In this document: positions 1 through 7,994 of the stretch, one piece after another
Position numbering within the stretch: the stretch's first letter is position 1
Layout: each line of letters starts with the position of its first letter
NCBI RefSeq assembly: GCF_041435335.1
Contig: NZ_CP108430.1
Span: 3,454,501 to 3,518,500, forward strand
DNA from: Streptomyces sp. NBC_01283
Lineage (GTDB): Bacteria > Actinomycetota > Actinomycetes > Streptomycetales > Streptomycetaceae
Direction of reading: 5' to 3'
DNA length: 64,000 nt
Translations under genes and position numbers: made by a program
Notes under the pieces: generated by a model
Databases searched by the model: none
Told to the model about the DNA's origin: nothing
What the model saw: only the letters and a program-made list of their open reading frames with translations

Positions 1-106
1 TCATCCAGTCCGTGAAATTCTCCGCTCGTACCGCGCACATCACAGTTACCGAAAAGTACGATGGCCGCGCGGCGCACACCGCACATTCACGATCATGGGA
101 GGCGGC

Positions 107-748
107 GTGACAGCCATCGAGCAGACAGAGGCAGCGCGCCCTCGGGGCACACGCCTGCCGCGTCGTGCCCGACGCAATCAGTTGCTGGGCGCGGCGCAGG
201 AGGTCTTCGTCGCGCAGGGGTATCACGCGGCGGCGATGGACGACATCGCCGAGCGGGCCGGAGTCAGCAAGCCGGTGCTCTACCAGCACTTCCCCGGCAA
301 GCTCGACCTGTATCTCGCGCTGCTCGACCAGCACTGCGAATCACTGCTGCAGTCCGTCCGTACGGCGCTCGCGTCCACCTCGGACAACAAACTGCGCGTC
401 GCGGCCACGATGGACGCGTACTTCGCGTACGTGGAGGACGAGGGCGGCGCGTTCCGCCTCGTCTTCGAGTCGGACCTGACGAACGAGGCCGCGGTCCGTG
501 AGCGTGTGGACCGGGTCACCCTCCAGTGCGCGGAAGCGATCTGCGAGGTCATCGCCGAGGACACGGGTCTGCCCCGTGACGAGGCGATGCTGCTGGCGGT
601 GGGCCTCGGCGGCTACTCCCAGGTGGTCGCCCGGTACTGGCTCGCCAGCGGCAGCACGGTCCCGCGCGACAAGGCCGTGGAGCTGCTGACGTCGCTGGCC
701 TGGCGCGGTATCGCGGGCTTCCCGCTGCATGGCCTGGAAGGCCACTGA
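107..748 (+). CDS. TetR family transcriptional regulator
   Basis: A DNA-binding repressor-type protein of 213 residues. The N-terminal third holds the TetR helix-turn-helix, with the recognition helix around residues 50-62 (GVSKPVLYQHFPGKLDLY); the remainder is the helical ligand-binding and dimerisation domain. I chose GTG at 107 because GGGAGG at 97-102 sits 4 bases before it; an in-frame ATG at 95 has no ribosome site and would put that motif inside the gene. It is transcribed in the same direction as the DUF3107 gene that follows after 163 bases. Ligand and targets are not evident; no strong operator was recognised in the 106 bases upstream. Confidence 0.9.
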   Translation: MTAIEQTEAARPRGTRLPRRARRNQLLGAAQEVFVAQGYHAAAMDDIAERAGVSKPVLYQHFPGKLDLYLALLDQHCESLLQSVRTALASTSDNKLRVAATMDAYFAYVEDEGGAFRLVFESDLTNEAAVRERVDRVTLQCAEAICEVIAEDTGLPRDEAMLLAVGLGGYSQVVARYWLASGSTVPRDKAVELLTSLAWRGIAGFPLHGLEGH

Positions 749-911
749 CACCGATCGGGAACGCCGGTTTCCCGTTCCCGCATTCTGTTCCCGATCTCTG
801 TTCGCTACTGGCGTGCAGCGGCGGAAGCATGCGCATCGCCTCACCGGGCTAATGTGTGCTGAGTACGGCGCGGACACCGCGCACATCACTGACCGTCGGA
901 GGGACAAAGCC

Positions 912-1139
912 GTGGAGGTCAAGATCGGCGTGCAGTACGCGCCCCGCGAGATCGTGCTGGAGAGCGGCCAGAGTGCCGAGGAAGTCGAGCACGCGGTGTC
1001 CGAGGCGCTGACCGGCAAGTCGCCGCTGCTGAGCCTCGTGGACGACCACGGCCGCAAGGTCCTGGTTCCGGCCGACCGCCTCGCGTACGTCGAGCTCGGC
1101 GAGCCGACCGCACGCAAGGTGGGCTTCAGCGCCCTGTAG
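912..1139 (+). CDS. DUF3107 family small protein
   Basis: A 75-residue protein starting MEVKIGVQYAPREIVLESG, the full length of the DUF3107 family, which is common in actinobacteria and has no settled function. The GTG start at 912 is fixed by GGAGGG at 898-903. The sequence is a compact alpha/beta protein without signal peptide or membrane segment. It lies between a TetR gene and a small membrane protein gene and is followed by a strong terminator hairpin, so it probably has its own transcript or is the last gene after TetR. Family assignment is firm; function is unknown. Confidence 0.85.
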   Translation: MEVKIGVQYAPREIVLESGQSAEEVEHAVSEALTGKSPLLSLVDDHGRKVLVPADRLAYVELGEPTARKVGFSAL

Positions 1140-1171
1140 TTCAGGGGCGCCGCACGCAGGACGAAGAACGG

Positions 1172-1205
1172 GAACGGCCCGGTGGTCACAACCACCGGGC
1201 CGTTC
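1172..1205 (+). terminator. Terminator hairpin after DUF3107 gene
   Basis: A perfect 15-base-pair stem, GAACGGCCCGGTGGT at 1172-1186 and its complement at 1191-1205, with a four-base loop, begins 32 bases after the DUF3107 stop codon. There is no U-tract, as is usual in Streptomyces. Confidence 0.75.
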
Positions 1206-1331
1206 GCGTGCGTTGGCTCTTACGCGTCGACGCGCCGCTTGCGGGAAGGCTCTGGAGGATTGCATTCCGGCCGCCAGGGGTAAGACCGGCTACGACCGTT
1301 TTGCACCTGGCCGCGAGGGAGGGAACACCCT

Positions 1332-1604
1332 GTGATTCTGGAAGCACTCGGCTCCGCACTGCTCGGTTTCGCCCTGGCATGGGCGGCGGCCCACCGACTG
1401 CCCCACCGGCTGCCCGCACGCAACCTGGTCCTGTCGACCGGGGCCGCGGGCGCCGTGATCGGGTCGTTCGTCACGCACATGGCCCTGGGAGCCGGCCACG
1501 CCCCCGGCACACTCGTGGGCGCGGTGGCCGTGGCAGCAGCACTGCTCTCACTCCTGCTCCGCCCCAGCAGGGGTCACCTACGCCGTCGCTCAGCGACGGC
1601 GTAG
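1332..1604 (+). CDS. Small conserved membrane protein, function unknown
   Basis: A 90-residue protein with three probable membrane segments (about residues 2-20, 32-52 and 58-77) and a short basic C-terminal tail. The GTG start is preceded by a GAGGGAGGG ribosome site. I do not recognise a named domain. The coding end is odd: the last eight codons and the stop form one arm and the centre of a perfect 13-base-pair hairpin (1578-1604), so the C-terminus may have been shaped by a terminator. It stands alone between the DUF3107 gene and a repeat-rich spacer. Confidence 0.7.
   Translation: MILEALGSALLGFALAWAAAHRLPHRLPARNLVLSTGAAGAVIGSFVTHMALGAGHAPGTLVGAVAVAAALLSLLLRPSRGHLRRRSATA
1578..1604 (+). 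terminator. Hairpin overlapping the stop codon
   Basis: CTACGCCGTCGCT at 1578-1590 is followed after one base by its exact reverse complement ending in the TAG stop codon. A second hairpin (GGTCCG and GTCCC arms, 1611-1640) follows at once. Together they look like a terminator pair. Confidence 0.55.
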
Positions 1605-1674
1605 CGGGCGGGTCCGCGCCGTCCCAAAGGGACACGGACCGCATAGGGGCACGGGTACCGACGCACCAAGCCAC

Positions 1675-2085
1675 AGCGCCTCTGGGGCGCGCGGAGACCG
1701 ACGCACAAGCCACAGCGCCGCTTAGGGGCGCGAGGAACTGCGCGCCAAGTCACAGCGCCCCTTGGGAGCGCGAGGAACTGCGCGCCAAGCCACGACGCAC
1801 CCGCAAGGGAACCGGCCACACCAGCCCTTCCCAGGGGCGCGGGGAACTGCGCGCTCAACCCCCACCCACCCGCAGGAGAACCCAGCACACCAGCCCCTCC
1901 AAGGGGCGCGGGGAACTGCGCGCTCAACCCCCACCCACCCGCAGCAGAACCCAGCACACCAGCCCCCCCAGGGGCGCGGGGAACGGCGCGACAAGCCCCA
2001 ACCCACCCGCAGCAGAACCCGGCGCATCAGGCCCCCAGGGAAACGCGGCAAGCCACAGCGCACCCGCAGGTGAATCCGGCCCCCG
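1675..2085. repeat. Array of degenerate Streptomyces-type spacer repeats
   Basis: A spacer of about 490 bases without a credible gene. It holds at least five copies of GGGGCGCGGGGAACTGCGCG or close variants (near 1733, 1767, 1834, 1903 and 1971), alternating with a CACCCGCAGNAGAACCC-like element (near 1798, 1865, 1934, 2004 and 2058). Spacing is roughly 65-70 bases, so the whole reads as a decayed tandem array. The first element is one I recognise as widespread between Streptomyces genes. Confidence 0.7.
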
Positions 2086-2097
2086 GAGCCCCAGCGA

Positions 2098-2835
2098 CTA
2101 CGCCGCCAAGCCCAGCGCAGCCATCCGCTTCGTATGCGCCTCGGTGATCCGCGAGAACATCCGCCCGACCTCGGCAAGGTCGAAGCCATCGGCGACGCCG
2201 CCGACCAGCATGGTCGACAACGCGTCCCGGTCGGCAACAACCCGCTGCGACTGCGAGAGCGCCTCGCCCATCAGCCGCCGCGCCCACAGCGCGAGCCGCC
2301 CGCCGACCCGCGGGTCCGCGTCGATCGCGGCGCGCACCTTCTCCACGGCGAAGCTCGCGTGCCCGGTGTCGTCGAGCACGCCGAGGACGAGACGACGGGT
2401 GTCGCCGTCGAGCCGCGCCGCGACCTCGCGGTAGAAGTCACTGGCGATCGAGTCACCCACGTACGCCTTGACCAGGCCTTCCAGCCAGTCGGACGGCGCC
2501 GTCTGGCGGTGGAAGCCGTCGAGCGCGGCAACGAAGGGCTCCATCGACTCGGTCGCGTCCGCGCCGATCGCCGAGAGCCGGTCCCGAAGCTGCTCGAAGT
2601 GGTGGAACTCGGCCGACGCCATCTTCGCCAGCTCCGCCTTGTCGCCGAGCGTCGGCGCCAGCTTCGCGTCCTCCGCGAGCCGCTCGAACGCCGCGAGCTC
2701 TCCGTAGGCAAGCGCTCCGAGCAGGTCGACGACCGCGGCGCGGTAGTTCGGGTCGGCGGCAGCGGTCGTCCAGTCCTGGGCGGCGATTCCCTTGGGTTCG
2801 GCAGGCGTGTCAGCGGCGGTGTCAGGCGTCTCCAT
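2098..2835 (-). CDS. Ferritin-like diiron protein, MiaE-like family
   Basis: A 245-residue protein starting METPDTAADTPAEPKG. It has the ferritin-like helical bundle with carboxylate/histidine motifs expected for a diiron site: GELAAFE, then EFHHFEQL (an ExxH motif), then further Glu/His residues in GDSIASDFYRE and GHASFAVEKV. This matches actinobacterial proteins placed in the MiaE-like (tRNA hydroxylase-like) family, but the tRNA substrate is not established for this branch. The ATG at 2835 has no ribosome site and a -10-like TATTGT lies 7 bases upstream, so the message may be leaderless. It is divergent from the DEAD-box helicase. Confidence 0.75.
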   Translation of the reverse strand: METPDTAADTPAEPKGIAAQDWTTAAADPNYRAAVVDLLGALAYGELAAFERLAEDAKLAPTLGDKAELAKMASAEFHHFEQLRDRLSAIGADATESMEPFVAALDGFHRQTAPSDWLEGLVKAYVGDSIASDFYREVAARLDGDTRRLVLGVLDDTGHASFAVEKVRAAIDADPRVGGRLALWARRLMGEALSQSQRVVADRDALSTMLVGGVADGFDLAEVGRMFSRITEAHTKRMAALGLAA

Positions 2836-3205
2836 AAACCGCACAATAGCCCGCTCGCAGCAACGTGTAAGGGCCTGGTCAGTGACTGTGACGACGACTA
2901 CGTGACCAATTCGCCAGACACGGCTGCGAGATTCCGGGGTACAGTGGTAATGCGCCTGCCGAATATTCGACGGGCCGTACGAATGAGGATGCCCGGTCGG
3001 AGGCCCGATCGGCTCCGACCCGACAGCCCTCCAGGCAGTACGCACAGTGCGTACGGCATGAGGAGGGAACCTCAGCGGTACGAGCGCTCGAGCGCAGGCA
3101 GTGGTCCCGCGCCCCCGGCCCCGCCCCCCAAGCAGCCGGCGGTAGTGGCACGGTCACGACCCCCAGCGTTCGCCTCGGACTGCGTCTCACAGAAGAGGCA
3201 ATGCC
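2836..3205. other. Divergent promoter region between MiaE-like gene and helicase
   Basis: About 370 bases without a supportable gene. It holds a possible minus-strand promoter (TTACAC, 16 bases, TATTGT; 2843-2870), a palindrome at 3038-3054, and a long probable leader for the helicase message ending in AAGAGG before the CTG start. Confidence 0.5.
3038..3054. promoter_or_regulatory. Perfect 17-base palindrome, possible operator
   Basis: GTACGCAC-A-GTGCGTAC lies about 150 bases before the helicase start. It is a perfect inverted repeat with a single central base and could be a protein-binding site or a leader hairpin; no known box was matched. Confidence 0.45.
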
Positions 3206-5461
3206 CTGACTACGACTTTCCGCGATCTCGGAATTCTCCCCGAGACGGCCGAGGCCCTTGAGGCCGTCGGCATCGTCAGCCCTTTCCCCATCCAAGAGAT
3301 GACGCTCCCCGTTGCCCTCTCCGGCAGCGACGTCATCGGCCAGGCCAAGACCGGCACCGGCAAGACGCTCGGCTTCGGACTCCCGATCCTGGAGCGCGTC
3401 ACCGTCCCCGCGGACGTCGAGGCGGGCCGGGCCAAGCCCGAGCAGCTGACCGACGCCCCGCAGGCGCTCATCGTCGTCCCCACCCGTGAGCTGTGCCAGC
3501 AGGTCACGAACGACCTGCTGACCGCCGGCAAGGCGCGCAATGTCCGCGTCCTCGCCATATACGGCGGCCGTGCGTACGAGCCGCAGGTCGAGGCCCTCAA
3601 GAAGGGCATCGACATCGTCGTCGGCACGCCGGGTCGTCTGCTCGACCTCGCGGGCCAGAAGAAGCTCAACCTCAAGCACATCAAGTGCCTGGTCCTCGAC
3701 GAGGCCGACGAGATGCTCGACCTGGGCTTCCTGCCCGACGTCGAGCGCATCATCAACATGCTTCCGGCCAAGCGCCAGACGATGCTCTTCTCGGCGACCA
3801 TGCCGGGCGCGGTCATCGGCCTGGCCCGCCGCTACATGTCGCAGCCCACGCACATCCGCGCCACCGCGCCGGACGACGAGGGCCAGACCGTCGCGAACAC
3901 GAAGCAGCACGTGTACCGCGCGCACAACATGGACAAGCCCGAGATGGTCTCGCGCATCCTGCAGGCCGACGGCCGCGGACTCGCGATGATCTTCTGCCGT
4001 ACGAAGCGGACCGCCGCGGACATCGCCGAGCAGCTCGAGAAGCGCGGCTTCGCCTCCGGCGCGGTGCACGGCGACCTCGGTCAGGGCGCCCGTGAGCAGG
4101 CGCTGCGCGCCTTCCGCAACGGCAAGGTGGACGTGCTCGTCTGCACGGACGTCGCCGCGCGCGGCATTGACGTCGGTGGCGTCACGCACGTCATCAACTA
4201 CCAGTCCCCCGAGGACGAGAAGACCTACCTGCACCGCATCGGCCGCACCGGCCGCGCGGGCGCCAAGGGCATCGCGATCACGCTGGTCGACTGGGACGAC
4301 ATCCCGCGCTGGCAGCTGATCAACAAGGCCCTTGACCTGGGCTTCCCCGACCCGGTCGAGACGTACTCCAGCTCTCCTCACCTGTACGAGGAGCTGAGCA
4401 TCCCGGCGGGCACGAAGGGTGTGCTGCCGCGCGGCGAGCGGACCCGTGCGGGCCTGCGCGCCGAGGAGATCGAAGACCTCGGCGAGACGGGCGGCAAGGG
4501 TGGCTCGCGCGGGCGCGACCGCGACCGCGATCGTGGCGGCCGTGACGGTGGTCGTGACCGTGGGCGCGCTGCCGAGCCGGAGCGCGAGCCGCGTGAGGCA
4601 CGTACGCCGCGTCGCCGTCGCCGCACCCGGTCGGGTACGCCGCTGGAGACTCCGGCGGTGGCAGTGGCCGAGGCCACCGCACCGTCCGCCGCGGCCGTGG
4701 CTGTGGCCGCTCCGGAGCCCGAGCTGACGGAGCCGCGCACGCCGCGTCGCCGCCGCCGGACGCGGACCGGTTCCGAGGCCGCGGAGGCCGTGGTCGAAAC
4801 AGTCGAGGCCGTGGAGACGGCACCCCCGGCGGAGCCCGCGGAAACGAAGCCGCGACGCCGCACGCGCAAGGCAGCGGAGACCGTGGTCGAGGTGGAGGCC
4901 GAGGCCCCGGCCACGAAGCCGCGCCGCAGGACCCGCAAGGCGGCAGAGGCGGTCGTGGACACGGTCGAGGCCGTGGAGACGGCGTCCCCCACGGAACCGG
5001 TGGAAACGAAGCCGCGTCGCCGCACGCGCAAGGTGGCAGAGCCCGTGGTCGAGACGGCAGAAGCCGCCGAGGCCCCGGCCACCAAGCCGCGCCGCAGGAC
5101 CCGCAAGGCGGCAGAGGCGGCCGTGGACACGGTCGAGGCCGTGGAGACGGCGCCCCCCACGGAACCGGTGGAAACGAAGCCGCGTCGCCGCACGCGCAAG
5201 GTGGCAGAGCCCGTGGTCGAGACGGCAGAAGCCGCCGAGGCCCCGGCCACCAAGCCGCGCCGCAGGACCCGCAAGGCAGCGGAGGCGGCCGTCGACACGG
5301 TCGAGGCCGAGATCCCCGCTCAGCCGACGGAGGAGACGAAGCCGCGTCGCCGTACGCGTAAGGCGACGGAAGCTCCGGTTGCCACCGAGGAGGAGCCGGC
5401 GGTTGCGAAGCCGCGCCGCCGGACCCGCAAGGCGGTGGCGGCACCGGCCGAGGAGAGCTGA
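3206..5461 (+). CDS. DEAD-box RNA helicase with repeated basic tail, probable CTG start
   Basis: An ATP-dependent RNA helicase of 751 residues. The Q motif (FRDLGILPE...PFPIQ) is at 5-30, Walker A AKTGTGKT at 47-54, PTREL at 92, TPGR at 141, DEAD at 165-168, SAT at 196 and HRIGRTGR at 343-350. From about 400 on it is disordered, with an RDRDRDRGG stretch, two PRRRRRTR motifs and eight KPRRRTRK motifs. The frame is closed by TAG at 3143 and has no ATG, GTG or TTG before the Q motif; CTG at 3206 lies 7 bases after AGAGG and gives the family N-terminus MTTTFRDLG. Starting at ATG 3299 would lose the Q motif. Likely roles are ribosome assembly or RNA turnover. Confidence 0.9.
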   Translation: MTTTFRDLGILPETAEALEAVGIVSPFPIQEMTLPVALSGSDVIGQAKTGTGKTLGFGLPILERVTVPADVEAGRAKPEQLTDAPQALIVVPTRELCQQVTNDLLTAGKARNVRVLAIYGGRAYEPQVEALKKGIDIVVGTPGRLLDLAGQKKLNLKHIKCLVLDEADEMLDLGFLPDVERIINMLPAKRQTMLFSATMPGAVIGLARRYMSQPTHIRATAPDDEGQTVANTKQHVYRAHNMDKPEMVSRILQADGRGLAMIFCRTKRTAADIAEQLEKRGFASGAVHGDLGQGAREQALRAFRNGKVDVLVCTDVAARGIDVGGVTHVINYQSPEDEKTYLHRIGRTGRAGAKGIAITLVDWDDIPRWQLINKALDLGFPDPVETYSSSPHLYEELSIPAGTKGVLPRGERTRAGLRAEEIEDLGETGGKGGSRGRDRDRDRGGRDGGRDRGRAAEPEREPREARTPRRRRRTRSGTPLETPAVAVAEATAPSAAAVAVAAPEPELTEPRTPRRRRRTRTGSEAAEAVVETVEAVETAPPAEPAETKPRRRTRKAAETVVEVEAEAPATKPRRRTRKAAEAVVDTVEAVETASPTEPVETKPRRRTRKVAEPVVETAEAAEAPATKPRRRTRKAAEAAVDTVEAVETAPPTEPVETKPRRRTRKVAEPVVETAEAAEAPATKPRRRTRKAAEAAVDTVEAEIPAQPTEETKPRRRTRKATEAPVATEEEPAVAKPRRRTRKAVAAPAEES
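4847..5432 (+). repeat. In-frame tandem repeats encoding KPRRRTRK motifs
   Basis: The helicase tail carries eight KPRRRTRK motifs separated by acidic, Val/Ala-rich linkers. Two neighbouring 168-base units (56 codons; for example starting at 5000 and 5168) are identical over about 110 bases that I compared and nearly so over the rest, which points to recent unequal exchange or slippage. Confidence 0.85.
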
Positions 5462-5487
5462 GACGCTCCGCTGAGGTTGAACGCCTG

Positions 5488-5521
5488 AAGGCCCGGCCCC
5501 CCCACGGGGGTGCCGGGCCTT
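5488..5521 (+). terminator. Terminator of the helicase gene
   Basis: AAGGCCCGGC at 5488-5497 pairs with GCCGGGCCTT at 5512-5521 around a C/G-rich loop that can extend the stem; it starts 27 bases after the stop codon. Confidence 0.75.
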
Positions 5522-6010
5522 CCGTGCGCCGTGCCCCAACTCCCCCTACGCCCAACGCAGTCCCGGCGCTCCGCGCCGGATGTCTCCCACCCGCCCACCC
5601 GTGCACCCGGCGGCCACAAGACGAACGAACAGACAGCACGCGAGCGCCCAAACGTCGCGGGCCGCTGAGATCGCCCCCGCACGCAACACGGCAAAACCAC
5701 CCGCAGCAGACCCGCTGCGGCTGCACGGCAATCAGGCGGGGGGGGCGGGAAACATCGCGCGAAGCGCGGCAAGGCCACCCGCAGGAGACCAGCAGCCCGC
5801 ACCCCCTACGACTGCGGGGCAATCGGGCGGGCGAGTGGGTGGGAAAGATCCGCGCGAAGCGCGGGAAAGCCACCCGCAGGGGATCAGCCGCCGGCTCCAC
5901 GCCCCGCAGCGGACCAGCCGGAGGCCCGCAGCGAGGCCACCCCGCAGGAGAGAGTCGCCCCCGGTGCACCCGGGGGGACCCACGCCCCGCCTACGGATAG
6001 CCTCGAAGGC
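5522..6010. repeat. Repeat-containing spacer before the hydrolase gene
   Basis: About 490 bases with no credible gene. Three related units near 5690-5720, 5730-5790 and 5815-5890 share GCAATCRGGCGGG, a GCGCGAAGCGCGG palindrome and CCACCCGCAGNNGA. The last element also occurs in the spacer at 1675-2085, so the two spacers hold members of the same dispersed repeat group. Confidence 0.6.
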
Positions 6011-6874
6011 ATGAGCAGGCCCCCCACCTTCACCCCGCCCCCCGGCGTCGACGCCCGACCCCTCAAGACCGTGCGCGGCGACTTCGCCACCCTGGACGCC
6101 CGCCCGGCCGGCGAGGCCAAGGGCACGGTCCTGCTGCTCCCCGGATTCACCGGGAGCAAGGAGGACTTCATCGCCCTGCTCAGGCCCATCGCGGATGCCG
6201 GGTACCGAGCCGTCTCCGTAGACGGTCGGGGGCAATACGAGACCTCAGGACCGATCGACGACGAATTCCCTTACGAGCAGGGCGAGTTGGCGCAGGACGT
6301 CCTCGCCCAGGCCGACGCACTCGGCGGTACGCCACACCTCCTCGGGCACTCCCTCGGAGGCCTCATCGCCCGCGCCGCCACCCTCCGCGCCCCCGCGGAC
6401 ACCTTCGCCTCGCTCACTCTGATGGCCTCGGGGCCGGCCCGGATCGCACCCTCCCAGCAGGCCCGCGCCAAGATGCTGACGGACGCGCTCGGCGTCCTGT
6501 CGATGGCCGAGGCCTGGGCGGCCATCCAGGCCATGGATCCGCCGGAGGAAGCCGACCTCGACGGCGCCGCCCTGCGCGACCGCTGGCTGCGGCACAGTCC
6601 CGCCCAGCTCATCGCCACGGGCAAGCAGCTCTGTGTCGAGCCCGACCGCGTCACGGAGCTCGCGGCCGTCCCGCTGCGCAAGCACGTCATCTCCGGCGAG
6701 CGCGACGACACCTGGCCCATCCCCTGGCTCGACGACATGGCGGCCCGGCTGCGGGCTCACCGCACGGTCATCACCGGCGCCGAGCACTCCCCCAACACCG
6801 ACCGCCCCACGGAGACCGCCGCGGCGCTCATCACCTTCTGGGACCAGAACCCGACCAGCCCAGGAGCCCCCTAG
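6011..6874 (+). CDS. Alpha/beta hydrolase
   Basis: A 287-residue cytoplasmic serine hydrolase of the alpha/beta fold. The nucleophile elbow GHSLGG is at 112-117 (Ser114), the oxyanion region is LLPGFTGSKED near 43-53, and the catalytic His is probably in GAEHSPN near 259; an acidic residue near GERDDTW may complete the triad. No signal peptide is present. The substrate cannot be told. The stop codon overlaps the stop of the convergent NYN-domain gene by four bases (CTAG, 6871-6874), leaving no room for a terminator between them. Confidence 0.85.
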   Translation: MSRPPTFTPPPGVDARPLKTVRGDFATLDARPAGEAKGTVLLLPGFTGSKEDFIALLRPIADAGYRAVSVDGRGQYETSGPIDDEFPYEQGELAQDVLAQADALGGTPHLLGHSLGGLIARAATLRAPADTFASLTLMASGPARIAPSQQARAKMLTDALGVLSMAEAWAAIQAMDPPEEADLDGAALRDRWLRHSPAQLIATGKQLCVEPDRVTELAAVPLRKHVISGERDDTWPIPWLDDMAARLRAHRTVITGAEHSPNTDRPTETAAALITFWDQNPTSPGAP

Positions 6875-7794
6875 TACTGCGTCTGCAAATGCTCCCAGAA
6901 CCCGTCCCGCAACGCCCGCCGCAGATCCGACTGCCCCCGCAGCGAGTACGCGAGCAGCTTCTCGGCCTCCACCAGGAGCTCCTGGTCCACCGACCCGGGC
7001 AGGTACGGATGCCCCGGCAGCAGGTCCACCAGCGCCTCGCGCCCCCGCGCGGCCAGCCATTTCGCGGCGATCTGGGCGCCCACGAAACGGACGTCGTCCC
7101 GCGCGGGACGCGGCGTGCCCGCGGTGTCGTACGTCGCGTACGTCGAGAGGGTGCGCCGGGACACGTACGGCTTGAAGAAGTCGAGGTCGAACGTGCGCTG
7201 GCTGTCGACCTCCCACAGCAGCGGCTCCGCCTGGTTGCGGCCCTCGGACGCCTCGATGCCCCACAGGTGCACCCGCGCGCCGTACCCCTGCGCCGCCTCG
7301 ACCGCCGAGACCAGGTCCTCGTCACCCCCGATCAGTGCCGCGTCGCTGATCGCGCGGTGCCGGGCGAGTGACTCCAGGTCCGACCGGATGAGGGAGTCCA
7401 CGCCCTTCTGCTGATTGTTCGCGTTGAGATTGCCCAGGCGCACCTTGACGTCCGGCAGCTCCGCGATCGACTGCTGCTCCACCGTGTGGATGCGGCGCCG
7501 CGCGCCGTCGTACCAGTAGACACGCAGCAGACGACTGTCCGCGAAGATCGTGCGCGCCTTGTCGATGAACGCCTCGATCAGCCCCTCCGCGTCCAGGTCG
7601 AAGGCGCGCCGGTCCTCCGTGCCGACCGCGAGGCGGCCCGCCGCCGCGTACACATACCCGGCATCGACGAAGATCGCGTGCGTGGACGGCGTCTTCGCCA
7701 CCTCGGCGAGCACGCGCTCCAGGAGTCCGTTGGCGCGCTCCAGCTGGGCGCTGATCTGAGCGCTGATCTCGATCTCGTCGTTCATCGGTGCCAT
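6871..7794 (-). CDS. NYN domain (PIN-like) putative ribonuclease
   Basis: A protein of about 307 residues with a NYN domain, a PIN-like metal-dependent RNase fold. The acidic signature is visible: HAIFVDAGYVY near residue 40, QQKGVDSLIRSDL in the middle and DAALIGGDEDLVSAV, followed by GARVHLWG. A C-terminal domain of about 100 residues (VGAQIAAKWLA... to the end) is typical of the Streptomyces members. Starts at 7785, 7794 and GTG 7809 are all possible and none has a clear ribosome site. It is divergent from the 50-residue gene at 7995. RNA processing or decay is a family-based guess; targets are unknown. Confidence 0.8.
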   Translation of the reverse strand: MAPMNDEIEISAQISAQLERANGLLERVLAEVAKTPSTHAIFVDAGYVYAAAGRLAVGTEDRRAFDLDAEGLIEAFIDKARTIFADSRLLRVYWYDGARRRIHTVEQQSIAELPDVKVRLGNLNANNQQKGVDSLIRSDLESLARHRAISDAALIGGDEDLVSAVEAAQGYGARVHLWGIEASEGRNQAEPLLWEVDSQRTFDLDFFKPYVSRRTLSTYATYDTAGTPRPARDDVRFVGAQIAAKWLAARGREALVDLLPGHPYLPGSVDQELLVEAEKLLAYSLRGQSDLRRALRDGFWEHLQTQY

Positions 7795-7874
7795 TGTCCC
7801 GTCGGTCACGCAGCGAACACAACCGGTCTCGCTACTCGCGAGTAATTAGCCTGTCGAAAAATTTCCTTAGCGTA

Positions 7875-7901
7875 GGGAATGTTTGCTGGGGGCAACTCGT
7901 T
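7875..7901 (+). promoter_or_regulatory. Sigma-R-type promoter of the 50-residue gene
   Basis: GGGAAT at 7875-7880, 17 bases, then CGTT at 7898-7901 matches the Streptomyces SigR (thiol-oxidative stress) consensus GGGAAY-N16/17-CGTT at every fixed position. It lies about 95 bases before the start codon at 7995. The leader between contains an imperfect hairpin near 7917-7939. Confidence 0.65.
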
Positions 7902-7994
7902 GTACCCGTATGGAACGCCGGACACAGCTGTCCCGGCGGCCACAACTCCAGTAGTTCTCCTTCAGGAGGATGACCAGACGAAGGGAGAAGCCTT

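Noticed and set aside
3201..3209. ATG at 3201 as the helicase start
   Set aside because: It is in another frame and ends after two codons; only CTG 3206 is in the helicase frame with a good ribosome site.
4847..5432. CRISPR-like array
   Set aside because: Repeats are in frame, encode protein motifs, and the period (168 bases) and spacers do not fit a CRISPR array.
2879..5539. Open frame of 886 codons on the minus strand opposite the helicase
   Set aside because: It mirrors the helicase repeats and high third-position GC; the plus-strand frame has all DEAD-box motifs.
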